64,000 nt of DNA from Bryoerythrophyllum caledonicum (GCA_963971425.1 OZ020518.1:29022770-29086769); one strand, 5' to 3'; shown: positions 35,999 through 48,986, numbered from the stretch's first letter. A program made the numbers and translations. The notes: generated from the sequence alone by a model not told the origin.

Positions 35999-36440
35999 GT
36001 GGAAGATAAGTGGTTGTGATTAACTTGAAAATGAATGGAGATCTTCTAACTCGTGTGATGTTGGAGATCTAACGTGTTGGTTGAAGAATTGAACTTGAAT
36101 CCTCGATGTGATTGGACGTATGTATAAAGTGTGGAGCTTGATTGCATGAAGTTAGTTTGTGATTTCTAAAGAAATTAATTAAAGAACCAAAAGCACTGAG
36201 CAATGAATTTGCCCAACGTGACATAAATTAGAGATTCACGGCACACACATAGTTGAGACAGGAAGCAAGGCTCTTGTTATGCACTCTTGTTCTTGGGATT
36301 AACCTAGAGTCCCTAATCCTTGAAGAGTCTTCTAAAGTAGATTGGTAATCCTAAACATTCCAATAGAAGATAACTTTTAATATACAATTAAACTCAAACT
36401 ACCTAGTACTAGACTCTAGACCATCCCGGAGTGCAAACTT
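35999..36440. other. Flanking sequence, no feature seen
   Basis: AT-rich unique-looking sequence 3' of LINE copy 2. No gene recognised. Confidence 0.5.
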
Positions 36441-36450
36441 GGAATAGTAG

Positions 36451-38830
36451 TTATTCTTGGGTGTTTTTGGAAGTAGCGAATTCCGCTTGACAAACACCAA
36501 TCTTAACGGAAAGTTTATGTGGTGGTAAATCACTAACGTCAAGAGTATTCAGATATTCCATAGGAATTATTGTTGTGGCATCAATGTCTTCAACTTGATT
36601 AAAATTACAGTAATCATGAAAATCACTTGGCCATAGGTCCAAAACGACAATATTAATCAATGAAACTGCATCATTTTGAGGAGCCAAAATTGCATGTTCC
36701 CTCAAATATTCCTTTGTCGGCGCTCCTTACCTTGTTCCAAATTAAATAGCCTTAATCATACTTTAAGTGTTTCCTAAGAGTACAATGGTAATTTTGGAGC
36801 ATTGTATATACTCATTATCAACCATTGAAATATTGTTGACACCAAGACAAAGGAGCAATTCTCAAAAGGTGCAATTGCCAAAATCATCATAAATAGTGCG
36901 TACTCCACCCACTCACATGTTTTGTCACAGATGAAAAATATCAATTGACCTTTATAGCCGTGATTCCTTGATGGACAAAGATACAATATCCACTCGGGTT
37001 CTTTTTAGTATTGCAGGAAGAACTTGACGGATATCACTTGACATAACAAATGTAAATCTGCCATAAGCTACGTCCGTATTCATGAGATCACGCAACGTAC
37101 GGTTAACAACTTAAAATGCATTTTTGTTGGTCATTGGAGCTTCATCTTAGAGGATCAACCTTGTTTAATCAATTAGCTCTACTAAATCATATTGCTTTGT
37201 GATTTTGGCAAGTAGATCTAAAGTCAAGCGCAATTAGTCTTTTAAAATAAGAATGCGTGGTGCAGCCTCCTTCAAGTAAAAATGCAACAATGTCTAAAGA
37301 GGCAACAACAACTGCAATATCTTTACATAACCTTGTAGTCTTCAGAATAATATTTTCAATGCATGTCTTATTTGTCTCACTCCATCGTTCAATAAAAAAA
37401 TACTTTGCTTTTGTGGACAATGTATGCATTGTTTACGGCATCATACACAGTTTGTTGATGGGCATCAAGGCTAAGTACGCTAGAGAGATCTTCCTCATCA
37501 AATTGCCCAATCGGGTAGTTGTGCTCTACGTCAATTAGGCAATTTGTTTCTAAACCTTCAAGAGGATTGACTAGAAGCGGAAGGTTATAGGTTTCACGGG
37601 CTTGGTCAAATTTTTTGAGTGATTCATATAAATAATGCAAGCCTCAACTTTTCATTTCTTCAACACTTGGATTTTGGTTCTCACATTGTCGCAAGATGCT
37701 TCCGCAGTCATCACATCTAGTAGCCTTATAGGTGTCAAATATAAGAGTTCCTGGATACCAAAAATGAGTATCATTACAAAAAGGATGCTAATTGAGCCCC
37801 ACACTACGTTCTAGCCGCTTTGTTCATGCAAAGATTCCACTCTTTGTCAATGGTACATAATCCAAGTGCAACGCATGCAGCTTGGAAGTTGTCATGGACA
37901 TGGCTGTCTATTGTATGAAAGTATTCAAATGAAGTTGCCCCTTTAACCTTGGTTAGCAGAGTTTGCAAGAAATAAAGTTTGCCGGCAATAGAAGTAAAGG
38001 CGGCCAACCACAAACCCTTTTTTTTTCTTTCACTATCCATTTCTTCATAGTACTATTCCACACAAATTCCATAAGGAAATCTAAATAGGTATGTTCTTTG
38101 GTTCTTGAAAGTTTAATATTAGTTCTAAAATATGCTATTAACATAGTTTTCTTCAACAATTGTCTTAAAAATAGCAGAACTTGTCATTGTGAATGACATG
38201 CTAATGGTCATGCTTGTCAACACCAAGTTGCATAATGGACGGTGATCCATCATGCATTTTATATGAAAAAAAATCTCCAAAGACCTTCTTATGTAGACAC
38301 GTATCGTGCATCAAGATATTGTTGGATTTCATCACTCGACTTATTTGGTTCACCATTATTCCCTTGGGCTTCAAGGACAACAGTTGCTCAATCAAGCCCC
38401 ATATATACATACTTATTATTGTACTTAACCGCAAGGAGGGATGAGCACTTCTACAAAAAAAAATAAAGAGTGAGTAAAAGAGAGAAAAGGAGTCACAATC
38501 CCAATATGCGTGTTGTATTTTGTTGTAAGATAGACATTGTGAGGCACAATCCACCTATTATTGACAATCTTGCCTTTTGAGTCAATGAATTCACGGATAT
38601 GCCTTCTGCTATAGAGCACATATTCATTTCCGTTGCAACGTGTCTCATTGTTAAATTCACGCGGATATGTTTTTGCATTTTCCATTCTCCATACAAAGAG
38701 CATTTGGATTTTCCTCACTACAGGGATGGTGAACCAAACAACGAGTCATTGTCTCACACTCTTCAAGATGACGTTCTGGATCAGGTATTCTACCTAACAC
38801 CGTGAAATCGTAGTCCTTGAGAGTGCGTCA
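36451..38830 (-). pseudogene. Helitron Rep/PIF1-type helicase, heavily decayed
   Basis: Minus-strand fragments, in order from 38718 to 36451, match successive parts of Helitron-type proteins: YPREFNNETRCNGNEYVLY and NRWIVPHNVYLTTKYNTHI (38700-38500), QTLLTKVKGATSFEYFHTI with VALGLCTIDKEW (about 37960-37830), LDAHQQTVYDAVNNA (about 37460), IAVVVASLDIVAFLLEGG (about 37300), LPAILKRTRVDIVSLS (about 37020) and HAILAPQNDAVSLIN with LNTLDVSDLPPHKLSVK (about 36690-36500). The encoded enzyme would unwind DNA during rolling-circle transposition. The GPGGTGKT Walker A motif and the Rep HUH motif are not seen. Many stops and frame changes exist. No TC/CTRR ends were identified, so the element limits are unknown. 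A host PIF1 gene is less likely given the N-terminal blocks specific to Helitrons. Confidence 0.7.
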
Positions 38831-40039
38831 CTTAGAGGCCTCGTCCATAATCACTAACATATGTGCAGGCAGTAATCATCTTTTTTGAAATACAATCACC
38901 CAAATTTTTGTAATAACATTACGATGAACTTCTTTTTTGATGTCCTCCAGAAGCTCATCTAACTTCAAATTAAACACTCAACTTAGTATCACTCTTATAA
39001 GAATTGGTTCCAAAGTATTAATCCAAGAATTCTATAGTGCTCCTTTATAATCTATGATGGTGCCTAAGGTATATAAACTCCTAAAACTATACCTCTTAGA
39101 CTAACATCGCAATATTCATGAAAATGTCACATACACATGTGGCATTTTTATTTTTAAGGCCAACTCAATTTTAGGTCAACGCATCGAAGAAAATATGTAC
39201 AACCTCATTCAATGGTAAAAACGAACAAGTACTTCGGAAGAAAAAAACAAGGAAAAACATTATCAAAATTTGATAAAATATGAAGTCTTACAAAGTTTAC
39301 ATCGAGCAATAAATGACCAAGGACTTCACAGCCAAGCAAAGAATCAAGACATCCAAAACTAGGGTTAGATCGAGACATCCAACAACGCCGCTGGAAAAAT
39401 CAGACTAAGGATTTGCAAATGCTTAAGAGTTCGAATCTCAAACGGGAAAAAAACCGTCAAGAGTGCAGGAGCAGGAGCAATCTGTTGCTTATCTCAGGAG
39501 AAGAGAGCATCCGCCATTGCTAACCTCGTAGAAGAAAACCTAACAGACATGCCCAGAAGCAGAAGCACGAACTACAGCGAACAAAACCCCACCAGCACCA
39601 CCATAGAGTTTATCATTTGCACATGACACATATCACATCCAAACCGCAAGCGAGGATGGCCGTCCGATGAGGGGCGGCAGCCGTGTGGGCCATGCCGTAG
39701 TTCCAGGATAAAAGGGCGGATGAGATCATCTTTCTTCCTCATGTGGCGGAATCGCAGTAACTCAGTGCGAATCAGCAACTAACTGCATGTAAAATGTGCG
39801 AATCTGCAACCACCGCATGTAAAATTTCTGAAACTGATGCACTAGTTTCTGTCGATGAGCTCCAGTTGGTGGACATGGAGTTTGCGTATCGGAGATGGTG
39901 AGAAATTGGTATTCTGGGTTTGGAATGCCGATGTGAGCAGCAACCGGAGACATTGCAGGAGCTGATCTTGTTGAGGTGCTCGTGGTCTGATTTGGGTTCC
40001 TCGTTTTTTCAGATGTTTGGGTATTGAGTGAGAGGAGTG
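38831..40039. other. Intergenic, no gene recognised
   Basis: AT-rich to 39300, then mixed and more GC-rich toward 40000, where the promoter of the next gene is expected. The short open frames on both strands show no domain. Confidence 0.5.
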
Positions 40040-43000
40040 ATGGCTGTGGTGGCTCTGGACGAGGAGGGGCTTGCCGCGTCGACGTCAGGGAGAGTGGATT
40101 TGGCGTTCTGGGATGTGGGGCGGAAGCGGCGAAGGCCAAGCGCTTGGAGCTCGCCCACGGGCGTGCTCTACTTCGTCAATGTGTGTGGTAATTTGTAGAA
40201 GGTGCATGCACAGCTTTGGGTAGGTTTTGGTTGATTGATCTTGGGAATTTCGCCATCTGCAGCGGCCGAATGAGTTCCTCCTTTGCGAGCTGGAGCAGGG
40301 AAGGAAGTTGGAAGAGAATGTGGCGATTGACACGAGGCATTCAGGTGAGCAAGATCTTTCAAGATGCGTGTCGACGGTGTTCTCTTGAATTCTGATCAGT
40401 AGTAGTATTGAGGGGATGAATCATACCATCTTTTCCTTTTGATTTGCAGTTTCGACTTGTTTTTGAGTAGATCATTCTCACCATCATCCCCTTTCGGTTT
40501 GTAGTTTCGACTTGTTTTAAGCAAGGGAGATTGGGAGAGGAGAAGTCCATCCTGATGTCAACCTCGCACAAATTGGACGCCGGCACTTTGCTGACAACGC
40601 ACTATGCCAACAACCTGAAAGGAGGTATTCCTTTATCCCATTGCTTTGTGAAGATCAACAAGTTTCCTCTTCTAACCATATTTGTTCTATGGTTTGCCAA
40701 CAGGTGCCGAGTTCTCCTGCAATTCGTCTCACTCCATTCTCCCTGCCTCCAGGCTTTCAACATGGTATGTATCAGTACATAATTGGTCTTGTGAAGTTCC
40801 ACTACATTTTGTGATGTGGTATGAAGTGACCGTGACTGTTATTTTTGTTTTTGTTTTTGTATCAGTTTTCATTTTGCATCTATTAGAGATCCCACGCTTG
40901 GAGTGGAGTTGGAGCACGAGAGTGAGACTAAGAAGGTGAGGTGTGGCTTGGAGACCTTTCTCATGTGAGCACATTGAAAATGTCCAGAAAGGAGATAATT
41001 CTTTGTTGTTCTCTTCTCGAAGTACCTTTGGTCATTAGAGTTCTTTGTAAAGTCGCTCAAAGATTCATTGAAGTTATAGCGTATCTGAGAAAAGAGGGGG
41101 TATCGTACTGAAAAATTGGGTGTCTTAATAAATAACTCTGGTATTTAGCGTACTGAATTCACTACTGTACCAGTTTTCAGAGACCTTTCTTGCGAATTTG
41201 CGGACTGGAGAGAGATTGCTGCGATTACACTCGAAGAATCTCGTCAATGACTGTGTGACGCTCAGCAACACCTACACTACAAATTTGAGGTAGTCACCTT
41301 TTTTGAGGAGATTTCGTAGCATGTCTGACTCTGACCTCTTTTGCACCTTTGCCATAACGTTGTTTTTTGGATATCAGAAAGTCACCTTGTTTGATGAAAC
41401 TCTTGGTGCGATTAGAAGCTGCTTTGCCATGTTTGGGCTTTGCAAACATCTCAAAAAGGTGAGATTCCATCCCTCCTTATCAGCGCTCTACATGTTCCCT
41501 TCGAGAAATCACGGTGTTGATTGATTGCATGCATTTTGTGCAGTTTCGCTACTGATTTTCAACAAAGCCATGAGTTCTGTTTGAAGGCTGAACAGCGAAT
41601 CAGTGAACGCAACACCATCAGGACAGCGTTCACAAGAAAGCTTCATCACAACAACCAACTGAGGTATGTATGTTTTTTGACAACATTCTTTTCAAACAAT
41701 GATTTTCCATACCTCAGCTTCCACACGGCAGCCTTCGCAGTTATTTTTTGTCCGTGGACGCCTTAATATCACCCGAGTATCACCGGCGTATGAATTGAGT
41801 TTCCTATTTGTTTCCTACCTGAATTTCCAACCTCAGCAGCACCTCAGCATCACCTGAGTATTACATCAGGTGACATTGAGGCGTTCACATCAGTATCACA
41901 TCAATATTACCTGAGTATTGCATCAGTATCCATGAGTTTCAACATGATCATCACCTGAGTATGGTTTGAGTTTCTAACCTTAGTAGCACCTGAGTATAGC
42001 CTAAGTTTCCAACCTTAGTATTATTAGGATCACCTGAATTTTCAATCTTAGTATCTCCTGAGTATCACCTGACTTTCCAACCTAAGCATTACCTGAACTC
42101 CAACCTGAGATTAACCTGACTATCACATGTATATTCAGCCAAGAATCTTACATTGTAAACTGCCTGTGTTTAAAGCTAACGTAGTAGTAACATATCTTTA
42201 CAGTAATTTTAAGAGAAAGTATCGGTTTATGTTTGGTTTTCTTTTGCAGTGTGCAGTTGAAGCATGTGGCACAAGGCAAGAGGGACGTTGCTGTCAATGT
42301 GGAGAGCGACCTGCACGGCACCACACAATTCAAATTGACCACTTCGCTCACCAGGCAATCAAACAGTTGGGAATGGACCTTCAGGTTCGGAATCTCATCT
42401 GAAGGCATGTTTAGGGGTGAACTTCTCTTTTGACCTCAGGTTCACCCCTAAACATGCCTTTGTTGCAAGTCGAACCTCGTGTATTTCTGTTGTATGTGGA
42501 ACAAATTGAATGATTCTGAATGGGTTTGAGGTCAAAAGAGAAGTTGGAGTTTAGATCAACGTGGTTCTACTTAGCTTTTGGGTCCTTGACTTGTTGTTCA
42601 TAGAGATAATAGAGATATCATGAAAGTGGTCACGGAGTTTGGTTGTGTATTGATCATGCTCCATGATCCTCATATAGATAGATTAGGCAATATTTTAGGC
42701 ATTGTGCACATCAACAATTGCTTTGATGGTCCTATCGTAAAGTTCATATTGTTTGCCCTTCACAATATTTACAGTGTGCACTTTTTGACTAATATTGTGT
42801 GATTGGTGGATGACATAAGTACATGAATAGAGTACTTACTAACAATCATAGGGATCTACAAGAATTTGCTTCAATAATTCATAAGAAAATTATAATGAAT
42901 CTTCATTCAATAAAAAAATGGATTTGAGCTTCTCACTCAGAGTTCCAAGTGGGGGTATTTTTTATTTGTAGAGATCATTATGACATGTATGTTGTATGGC

Positions 43001-43205
43001 TTAAACCATTGGGAATAGTGTCCTCTACCTTAGTCTCATAATTTGTGGTGTTTTTTGTGTATGATGTAGGAAGGTTTCTGGGGAAGCACATTCAGTAGGA
43101 GTGGAATGGAAGCAAGAAGTTGCCCCTGACAAGTTTCTCCTGCTCCGCACATCTTATAAGGATGGTAGTTGCACTCTTTATGCGGAGGTGCGCAGACCAT
43201 TTTGA
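40040..43205 (+). CDS. Ten-exon host gene, 351 aa, unidentified, possibly a beta-barrel membrane protein
   Basis: I traced exons at 40040-40180, 40263-40344, 40526-40624, 40704-40764, 40866-40935, 41183-41289, 41378-41458, 41544-41663, 42250-42408 and 43070-43205. All introns are GT..AG and all junctions keep phase; total 1056 nt. The start MAVVALDEEG is the least certain part. Blocks include KLDAGTLLTTHYANNLKG, DPTLGVELEHESETKK, KNLVNDCVTLSNTYTTNLR, FKLTTSLTRQSNSWEWTF and SVGVEWKQEVAPDKFLLL, ending YAEVRRPF. The alternating polar/hydrophobic strands and the aromatic residue at the end are what plastid or mitochondrial outer-membrane beta-barrels show, and the length is near that of chloroplast OEP37, but I see no diagnostic motif and do not assign it. 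No signal peptide. The preserved frame over ten exons argues for a functional gene. Intron 8 contains degenerate repeats; exon 9's donor lies inside a perfect hairpin. Confidence 0.6.
41765..42125 (+). repeat. Degenerate tandem repeat in intron 8
   Basis: Variants of cctgagtatcacc, cctgagtttccaacc and agtatcacatca recur about twenty times with no fixed period, lying wholly within the intron of the host gene. Confidence 0.75.
42402..42460. repeat. Perfect 21-bp inverted repeat spanning a splice donor
   Basis: Arms 42402-42422 and 42440-42460 are exact reverse complements with a 17-nt loop. The GT of the exon 9 donor (42409-42410) lies in the left arm. The loop and adjoining arm sequence (42420-42438) has its own exact 19-bp inverted copy at 42527-42545. 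Confidence 0.9.
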
Positions 43206-44339
43206 ATTTCATCCTTCAGTAAAGATACATGTTGGTGCAACCATCAATGGTGTACACTCTGACCTCTTCTATGTCACTATCATAACATCACAAAACCCTA
43301 GATCCATAGCATATTCTTACAATTGTGATATTACAATGGGTCACAAATCTTGTTCAAACTTGATTCTCTTTCGGTTCCTCCATCCTATGATTATGTACCC
43401 ATGTGACACTTGAAACCTAGACCTAACAGTAAATTTCATGAGTCAAATGAGTGCCTAACATCCTTGTCAAATAGGGACATGTGATAGCAGAATGCTTGAA
43501 TATCGAGGTAATTATATTTATGGGGGCTTAGTGTATTTAGCATTTTACAGAAATCAAGGTCCTTCTCCTGTTAACTTACTGCTTTCTCTAAATAACTCTT
43601 GCACATGTTTGTATGAGTTGACGTAATAGTATTTGTTGAAGAAGCACCCATTGCAATATTCAAGGAAGCACAACATGAATTGGGTGTGAAATGACAAAGA
43701 GAATAATGTGTATGTTTGGCATCTGTTAGATTTATTCATGGTGTTGTAAGTTTCATTTAGAAAATATGGTATGGAAAAATGTTTTGTTACAAGCTTGTAA
43801 CAAAACACTTGTAATAATATGGAATGACAATGCTTATCTTAGAGGTCCAACGTGAAAAAATTATATTCCCACAATCTATTATTATGGTTGCATCCTTATA
43901 GAAAAACCCAAAAAATCAAATTGGCATTGTAGGAACCTATTCAAAAATTGCGAAAGTCCTCTAAAGGACAAATGGGGATCCCACTAAAAAAACCCAATTG
44001 AGCGTTGCACCAAGCCTTAGGCTCAAGAGGGTGAAGGAGGGTAGGGACAAAACTAGCTGCTATTTTTATGTTGAAAGGGGCCCTATTTGATCGAAGAGGG
44101 GGCCCCGGAGGGCAAATTAGGGCCGTTGGCGCAAAATTTGGCAATTTTTTTGAAAGAGAGCCTCTAGAGCCTCAAAAGTGAGATGGCCACCCTCTAGGAT
44201 CAAAAAAAGATTTATGTATGAATATTTTTCTAAGATTGAAAATTAAATTGAAGATTAGTGCATGATAAGTGATTAACATCCAAATACTATTAGATGCTTA
44301 TTGAAAACTTGTTGTAAATAGCATTTCAACTACAATACG
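43206..44339. other. Intergenic, no gene recognised
   Basis: Probably begins with the 3' UTR of the preceding gene. The remainder is AT-rich with a GC-richer patch at about 43970-44170; nothing recognised. Confidence 0.5.
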
Positions 44340-45260
44340 GATCAGCATGTATCCAAAAAGCAGATGAATACAACACAGATACAACAAAAGGAAAATCCAA
44401 ACACATATTGAAGATATAATTGCATTGATGGAGTCCATGAGCTCTGGTCCTTGCGACATTGGAAGAGTTGGTTGTCGAACTTGACCACTTGACTAATTGC
44501 CTCATTGAACGTTTGCGGGTCAGGGAGTGACAACAAATCCTTCACAGTATCCTTCTAGCCCTAATAGAATTATCAAGTTGTTTTAAATCTGAGGCATAAG
44601 TCAATGCAAAACGTGTCCGTTGCCATAGGAATCAAATCTTTGTTGTTGTCCAACAAGCCTTGTCATGTTCTCCAAATGCTTCCGCAAAGGCCTCCCAAAA
44701 AGTCTCAAAATTGTTCAAGATGGATGAACTTTTCTCAAATAAGGGAACAAACCATGATAAAGCTTGTCCCGTAAGCAACTTCCCAATCAATCCAACTCGT
44801 GACTCTTCTGTTGGGTAGTGCTCCGATTGTAAGGCAATTATTAATCAAATATGATTGACAAACCCTCGAAACTTGGAGCGCGTGCCATTGAATTTCTCAT
44901 GCAGGCTTAGACAAGGTTCCGTCCATTGTAGTGGCGGATCTTGTTGAATCACAGGCAGAGCTCCTCCCTCCAGGTTGGCGAGAGATTGATGATGTTGAAA
45001 GCCACCAATGACTCCTTCAATCGTTGTGGTCCAAACCGATAACCTGTTGGTAGCATTAAGGATAGCTTCTAACTTAGCCTTGGCGGATTTAGGCATAATA
45101 AAGTCATGAGTCCCATCCATAATAAAAGACCAGAATAATCAAAAATAAAATCTTGGCCCAATGGAGGATAAATTGCAACCTTTAAACCTTTAATTCTACA
45201 AGGACAAGGGTTGCCCGCTGCTCTCACAAGAAGAACAAGACTCAAATGTTGTGACAAAAT
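44340..45260 (-). mobile_element. Fossil Ty3/Gypsy LTR retrotransposon, gag remnant
   Basis: Minus-strand fragments match the gag region of plant Ty3/Gypsy elements. Only part of gag is recognisable; no protease, RT, integrase or paired LTRs were identified nearby. It is broken, with several breaks, and looks old. Confidence 0.7.
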
Positions 45261-45705
45261 GAGATATCAGATTTGAGGGAAGAAACCACAACCTCTAAAA
45301 TTGTAAGTACACCTTTGAAAAAGAGGGGGTAAACTGCAACCTCCAGAAGGGCCCTAACCTGAAGTCAAGTGGCGTTAGTTTTGACAAACTGTCAAGGACA
45401 CAAGATACAAGAATACTTGATAAGAACTAAAACCCCAAAGAACTAAAAGAGGAAAATGTGATTTGAACTTCAACTAATATGAACTTGGATTGACAAGATG
45501 AGTACACGAAACAACAAGAGGAGTGAGTGATGGCTCCAGGAGATGCGTTGTCGAGAGTGAAAGACTCTTCAGCCTTGACCCTTATATATAATTTAATCCA
45601 CAGTAAAAGGGTTTCTAAAGTAAAATGCTAGTCTAAGGAAAAAGAAACTAGGAGGTTCCAAAGGTCATGTCCCTAACATGTGGAAACGTACGTAAGCAAA
45701 AAGTA
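45261..45705. other. Flanking sequence, no gene recognised
   Basis: Sequence between the Gypsy remnant and the second Tc1/mariner. It could include more of the fossil LTR element but I cannot show it. Confidence 0.4.
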
Positions 45706-48455
45706 CAATGGCGTGACACCCAAATTGGCACCTTGTGCAGTTCCAAGGATAGTGTCCACACTACTGCCAACTTTGACACCCTCCCAAGGGCTTCAACATT
45801 GTTATTTTACAATGAAATTTTAGACGCAAAATCACCTTTATGTTGAAAACGTGTGTACCAAATTTCAAGGCCAGGAGATTTATACAAAAAAAGATATTCA
45901 AGATTTACCAACAAGGGGTAGATGTAAGAAAAGTTTCACATCTACCAACTTTACACCCTTCCAAGGATTGAAGAATTTTTTTTTCCTATGGAAATATTGG
46001 AGTGGAAAATATTTCATATTATTTGCATGTGTGAAATAATTCAAGTCCAAAAGATCCACCAAAAAATGATATTCCAAATCTACCAACAAGTGTAGTTGTG
46101 AGAAACAAAGGGGATAATCGTTTCACAACTTTCAACTATAAGAGCCTCCCTAGGGCTGAGAATATGTTATTCCAACATGAAATTTTTGTCACAAGATTAT
46201 TGTTTTGTGATAACATGTGTGAAAAATTTTAAGGCCAAAAGATACACATAAAAATAATTATTCAAAATCTATCAACTAGTGTAACTACAATAACCAATTC
46301 AAGGACATGGTCAAAATGTTGAAATATCTTTGACACCTCATGCTTCTTCATTGAACTTATCCATGTGACACAATGTCTATTTATAATCAATAACATCCAA
46401 ATGTAGATGTGTGAAGTTGTCACATCAAGAAGAAACCACCCATGTATGAAGTTTAAATATCAATTGAGCACCATTGTGTAAACAAAAGGGAATGTTGTGT
46501 GTGATTTGTGATTATTGAATGTTGAAGTAATGATGAGAGTAAAGAGAAAGAGTGTGTTATGTGTGAGACATGGAGTGATGTGTTGCATGAGTAATTTAGT
46601 CATGCTTGCTTATCTTTGTTGAGTGATGTGTATGCCGATATGCGTGTGGCTTATGCCTGCTTACATAGGTAATTTAGTAATGCATGCTTATGCCTGCTGA
46701 GTGATTGGTATGTGGTTATTCCTACTAGGCTAAGTGATGTGCATGAGGTTATGCCTAATGGATTGAGTGTTGTGATTGAGTGGTTGTTGTTGAGTGACTA
46801 TTTTTGTCTGAAATTGTTGATGTTGTTAATGAGAGTTTAAGGTTTTGTTAGCCTTCTGAAAGAATGTCCAACATATTTCAAATGGCAATTTCAAATGAAA
46901 TTCGTTGACGTATTATAGGTATGAGTGAGAGAGGGAGTACTCAAGTTCAGATTGCAATCACTATTGGCGTTTCCATTAGAACAATTCAGAGGTTGGTGAA
47001 ATATTTTAGAAAAGATGCAACTTACAAGCGAGAACCTTGTGGTGAAAGTCACACTACAAAACTAAGTGATAGAGATGTATGTAGTGTTTTGTGTTACTCA
47101 AAAAAAGTTATCGTGCGTCAATATCAAAGATTGCCAGTATATGCCCTAGTCCAATGTGTGAATGTTCCGTTCAAAGGCTTTTATGTTGAAGTGACATTTT
47201 CAATCGAATTGCAGTCAAAATACCTTTTTTGACACCTCGTCACATATATCAAAGGTTGACTTTTGCTTAGAAGTACCATGGATGAAGCGCAAAAGATTGA
47301 GAGTGTATTGTTTGTACAAATGAATCTACCTTTGAAATTGGAAAAAATTCAAGACAAGTTCATATTTGGTGAACTGCATATGAATGTTATTCATCAAATT
47401 GTATAGTTCCTACTTTTTAAAGTAAACGGACTTCCTTGATGATTTGGGGCACATTGGTTGGAGAGCAAATGCCAGAACTTGTTTTTATGCTTTAAAATTG
47501 ACATTTTGCAAAGGATTTTGTGGAAATGGTTTACGAAGGGGAATTATCTCATTTCATGAGTAAAGTTCCACATGCATTGCTCATGGAAGTTGGCGCACCC
47601 GTCCATTGCAATAAAATATGTGAAAAAACGAAGACAAATGCGCCTTCTTGAGAAGCTCAATTGGCCTTCAAATTCCTTGGATCTCAATCTAATTAAGAAC
47701 CTGTGGAAGATACTAAAAGATGTAGTACAATGTAACAAGGGATGTCCTAGAAACATAGATGTGTTAAAGGTAGTTCTTAAAAGAGAGTGGAAGTGAGTTA
47801 GTGATACAAAGCTCCTTCAATTATGTCATTCTATGCCCTTTAGGTTACAAGCAATGATTGACGTTAATGGTGGACATATACGTTGGTAGATTGTTGAATA
47901 ACTATTTTTGTGTGTATCTTTCGGCCTTAAAAATTTTCACACTTTTTATCACATAACAATGATCTTGTAACAAAAATTTCATGTTGAAATAACATATTCT
48001 TAGCCCTATGGAGGCTGTCAAAGTTGGAAGTTGTGAAACGATTTTCCCCTTTGTTTCTCACAACTATACCTGTTGGTTGATTTGGAATATCATTTTTTGG
48101 TGGGTCTTTCAGGCTTGAATTATTTTACACCTGATATTAACATTAAAATGTTTTCACTCCAAAAATCTAATGGGAAAAAAAAAATTCTTCAATCCTTGGA
48201 ACGGTGTCAAAGTTGGCAGATGTGAAACTTTTCTTATAGCTACCCCTTGTTAGTAAATCTTGAATATCTTTTTTTTTCTAACTCTCCTGGCCTTGAAATT
48301 TGGTACACACGTTTTCAACATGAAGGTGATTTTGCGTCTAAAATTTCATTGTAAAATAACAATGTTTAAGCCCTCGGGAGGGTGTCAAAGTTGGAAGCAG
48401 TGTGGACACTATCCCTGGAATTGCACAAGGTGCCCATTTGGATGTCACCCCATTG
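45706..48455 (+). mobile_element. Second Tc1/mariner-like element of the same family, decayed
   Basis: Ends CAATGGCGTGACACCC and GGATGTCACCCCATTG are flanked by TA (45704-45705 and 48456-48457). The long inverted arms (about 45706-46290 and 47880-48455) have the same three-unit make-up as the nested element at 32447-35225, here in the opposite orientation. The arms differ from each other and from the other copy at many sites, so this insertion is older. The transposase remnant is on the plus strand. Confidence 0.9.
46882..47889 (+). pseudogene. Transposase of the second Tc1/mariner copy, broken
   Basis: Starts MAISNEIR at 46882 and meets a TGA at 46906 region, then continues IIGMSERGSTQVQIAITIGV and TIQRLVKYFRKDATYKREP. 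The C-TTTTTT run and TGA at 47224-47232 stand exactly where they do in the other copy, and the -1 frame continues LTPRHIYQRLTFA. Later blocks include LLEKLNWPSNSLDLNLIKN and MPFRLQAMIDVNGG. The catalytic Glu position reads Lys (LIKN in place of PIEN), and several stops are present, so it is inactive. Confidence 0.85.
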
Positions 48456-48457
48456 TA

Positions 48458-48982
48458 CATATCATTGAGTGATAAGTAGATCACTGTTTGATAATAAGTA
48501 AATCACTTGTTTCCATATCAGGTTGTCTCTTGAAAGTCTCAGTTGTGAGGAAAGACAAGCTTGGCTTCATACAATAGGCGGAGACTATTTGAAATCCGTT
48601 CTTCAAGAAATCAAACTATTTTAGATGACGTATTTGTACTAGGTTATTCTAAACAACCTCATTCACGTATTTAATGTAGATAACCACCTATAGCTTTTGG
48701 TTTCAAGGCATATGCCATCTAGTATATTTTACAAGGAAAAAAGGCAAGAATAGGTCTTGAAAAAGTTGAACTTTGTTTTTGCCATGCACAACATTCTTGA
48801 CATCCAAGAAGAAGACGGGGAGTGGAAATATTGTAAGCATATACACCACATCTTGTATTATCTATGTTGTAAGGATAACAAAATGGATCTTATCATGCAT
48901 ACTCCAAGTTACAAATTCAATAAAGTTATATAAATTTAGAACTTGTAAATGTTACTTAACTTGTTTGTTATATGCATAGTAC
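48458..48982. other. Intergenic, no feature seen
   Basis: AT-rich sequence between the Tc1/mariner element and the TTAA-flanked element; nothing recognised. Confidence 0.5.
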
Positions 48983-48986
48983 TTAA

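Noticed and set aside
36451-38830. A functional host PIF1 helicase
   Set aside because: Blocks specific to Helitron proteins precede the helicase, the Walker A motif is missing and there are many breaks.
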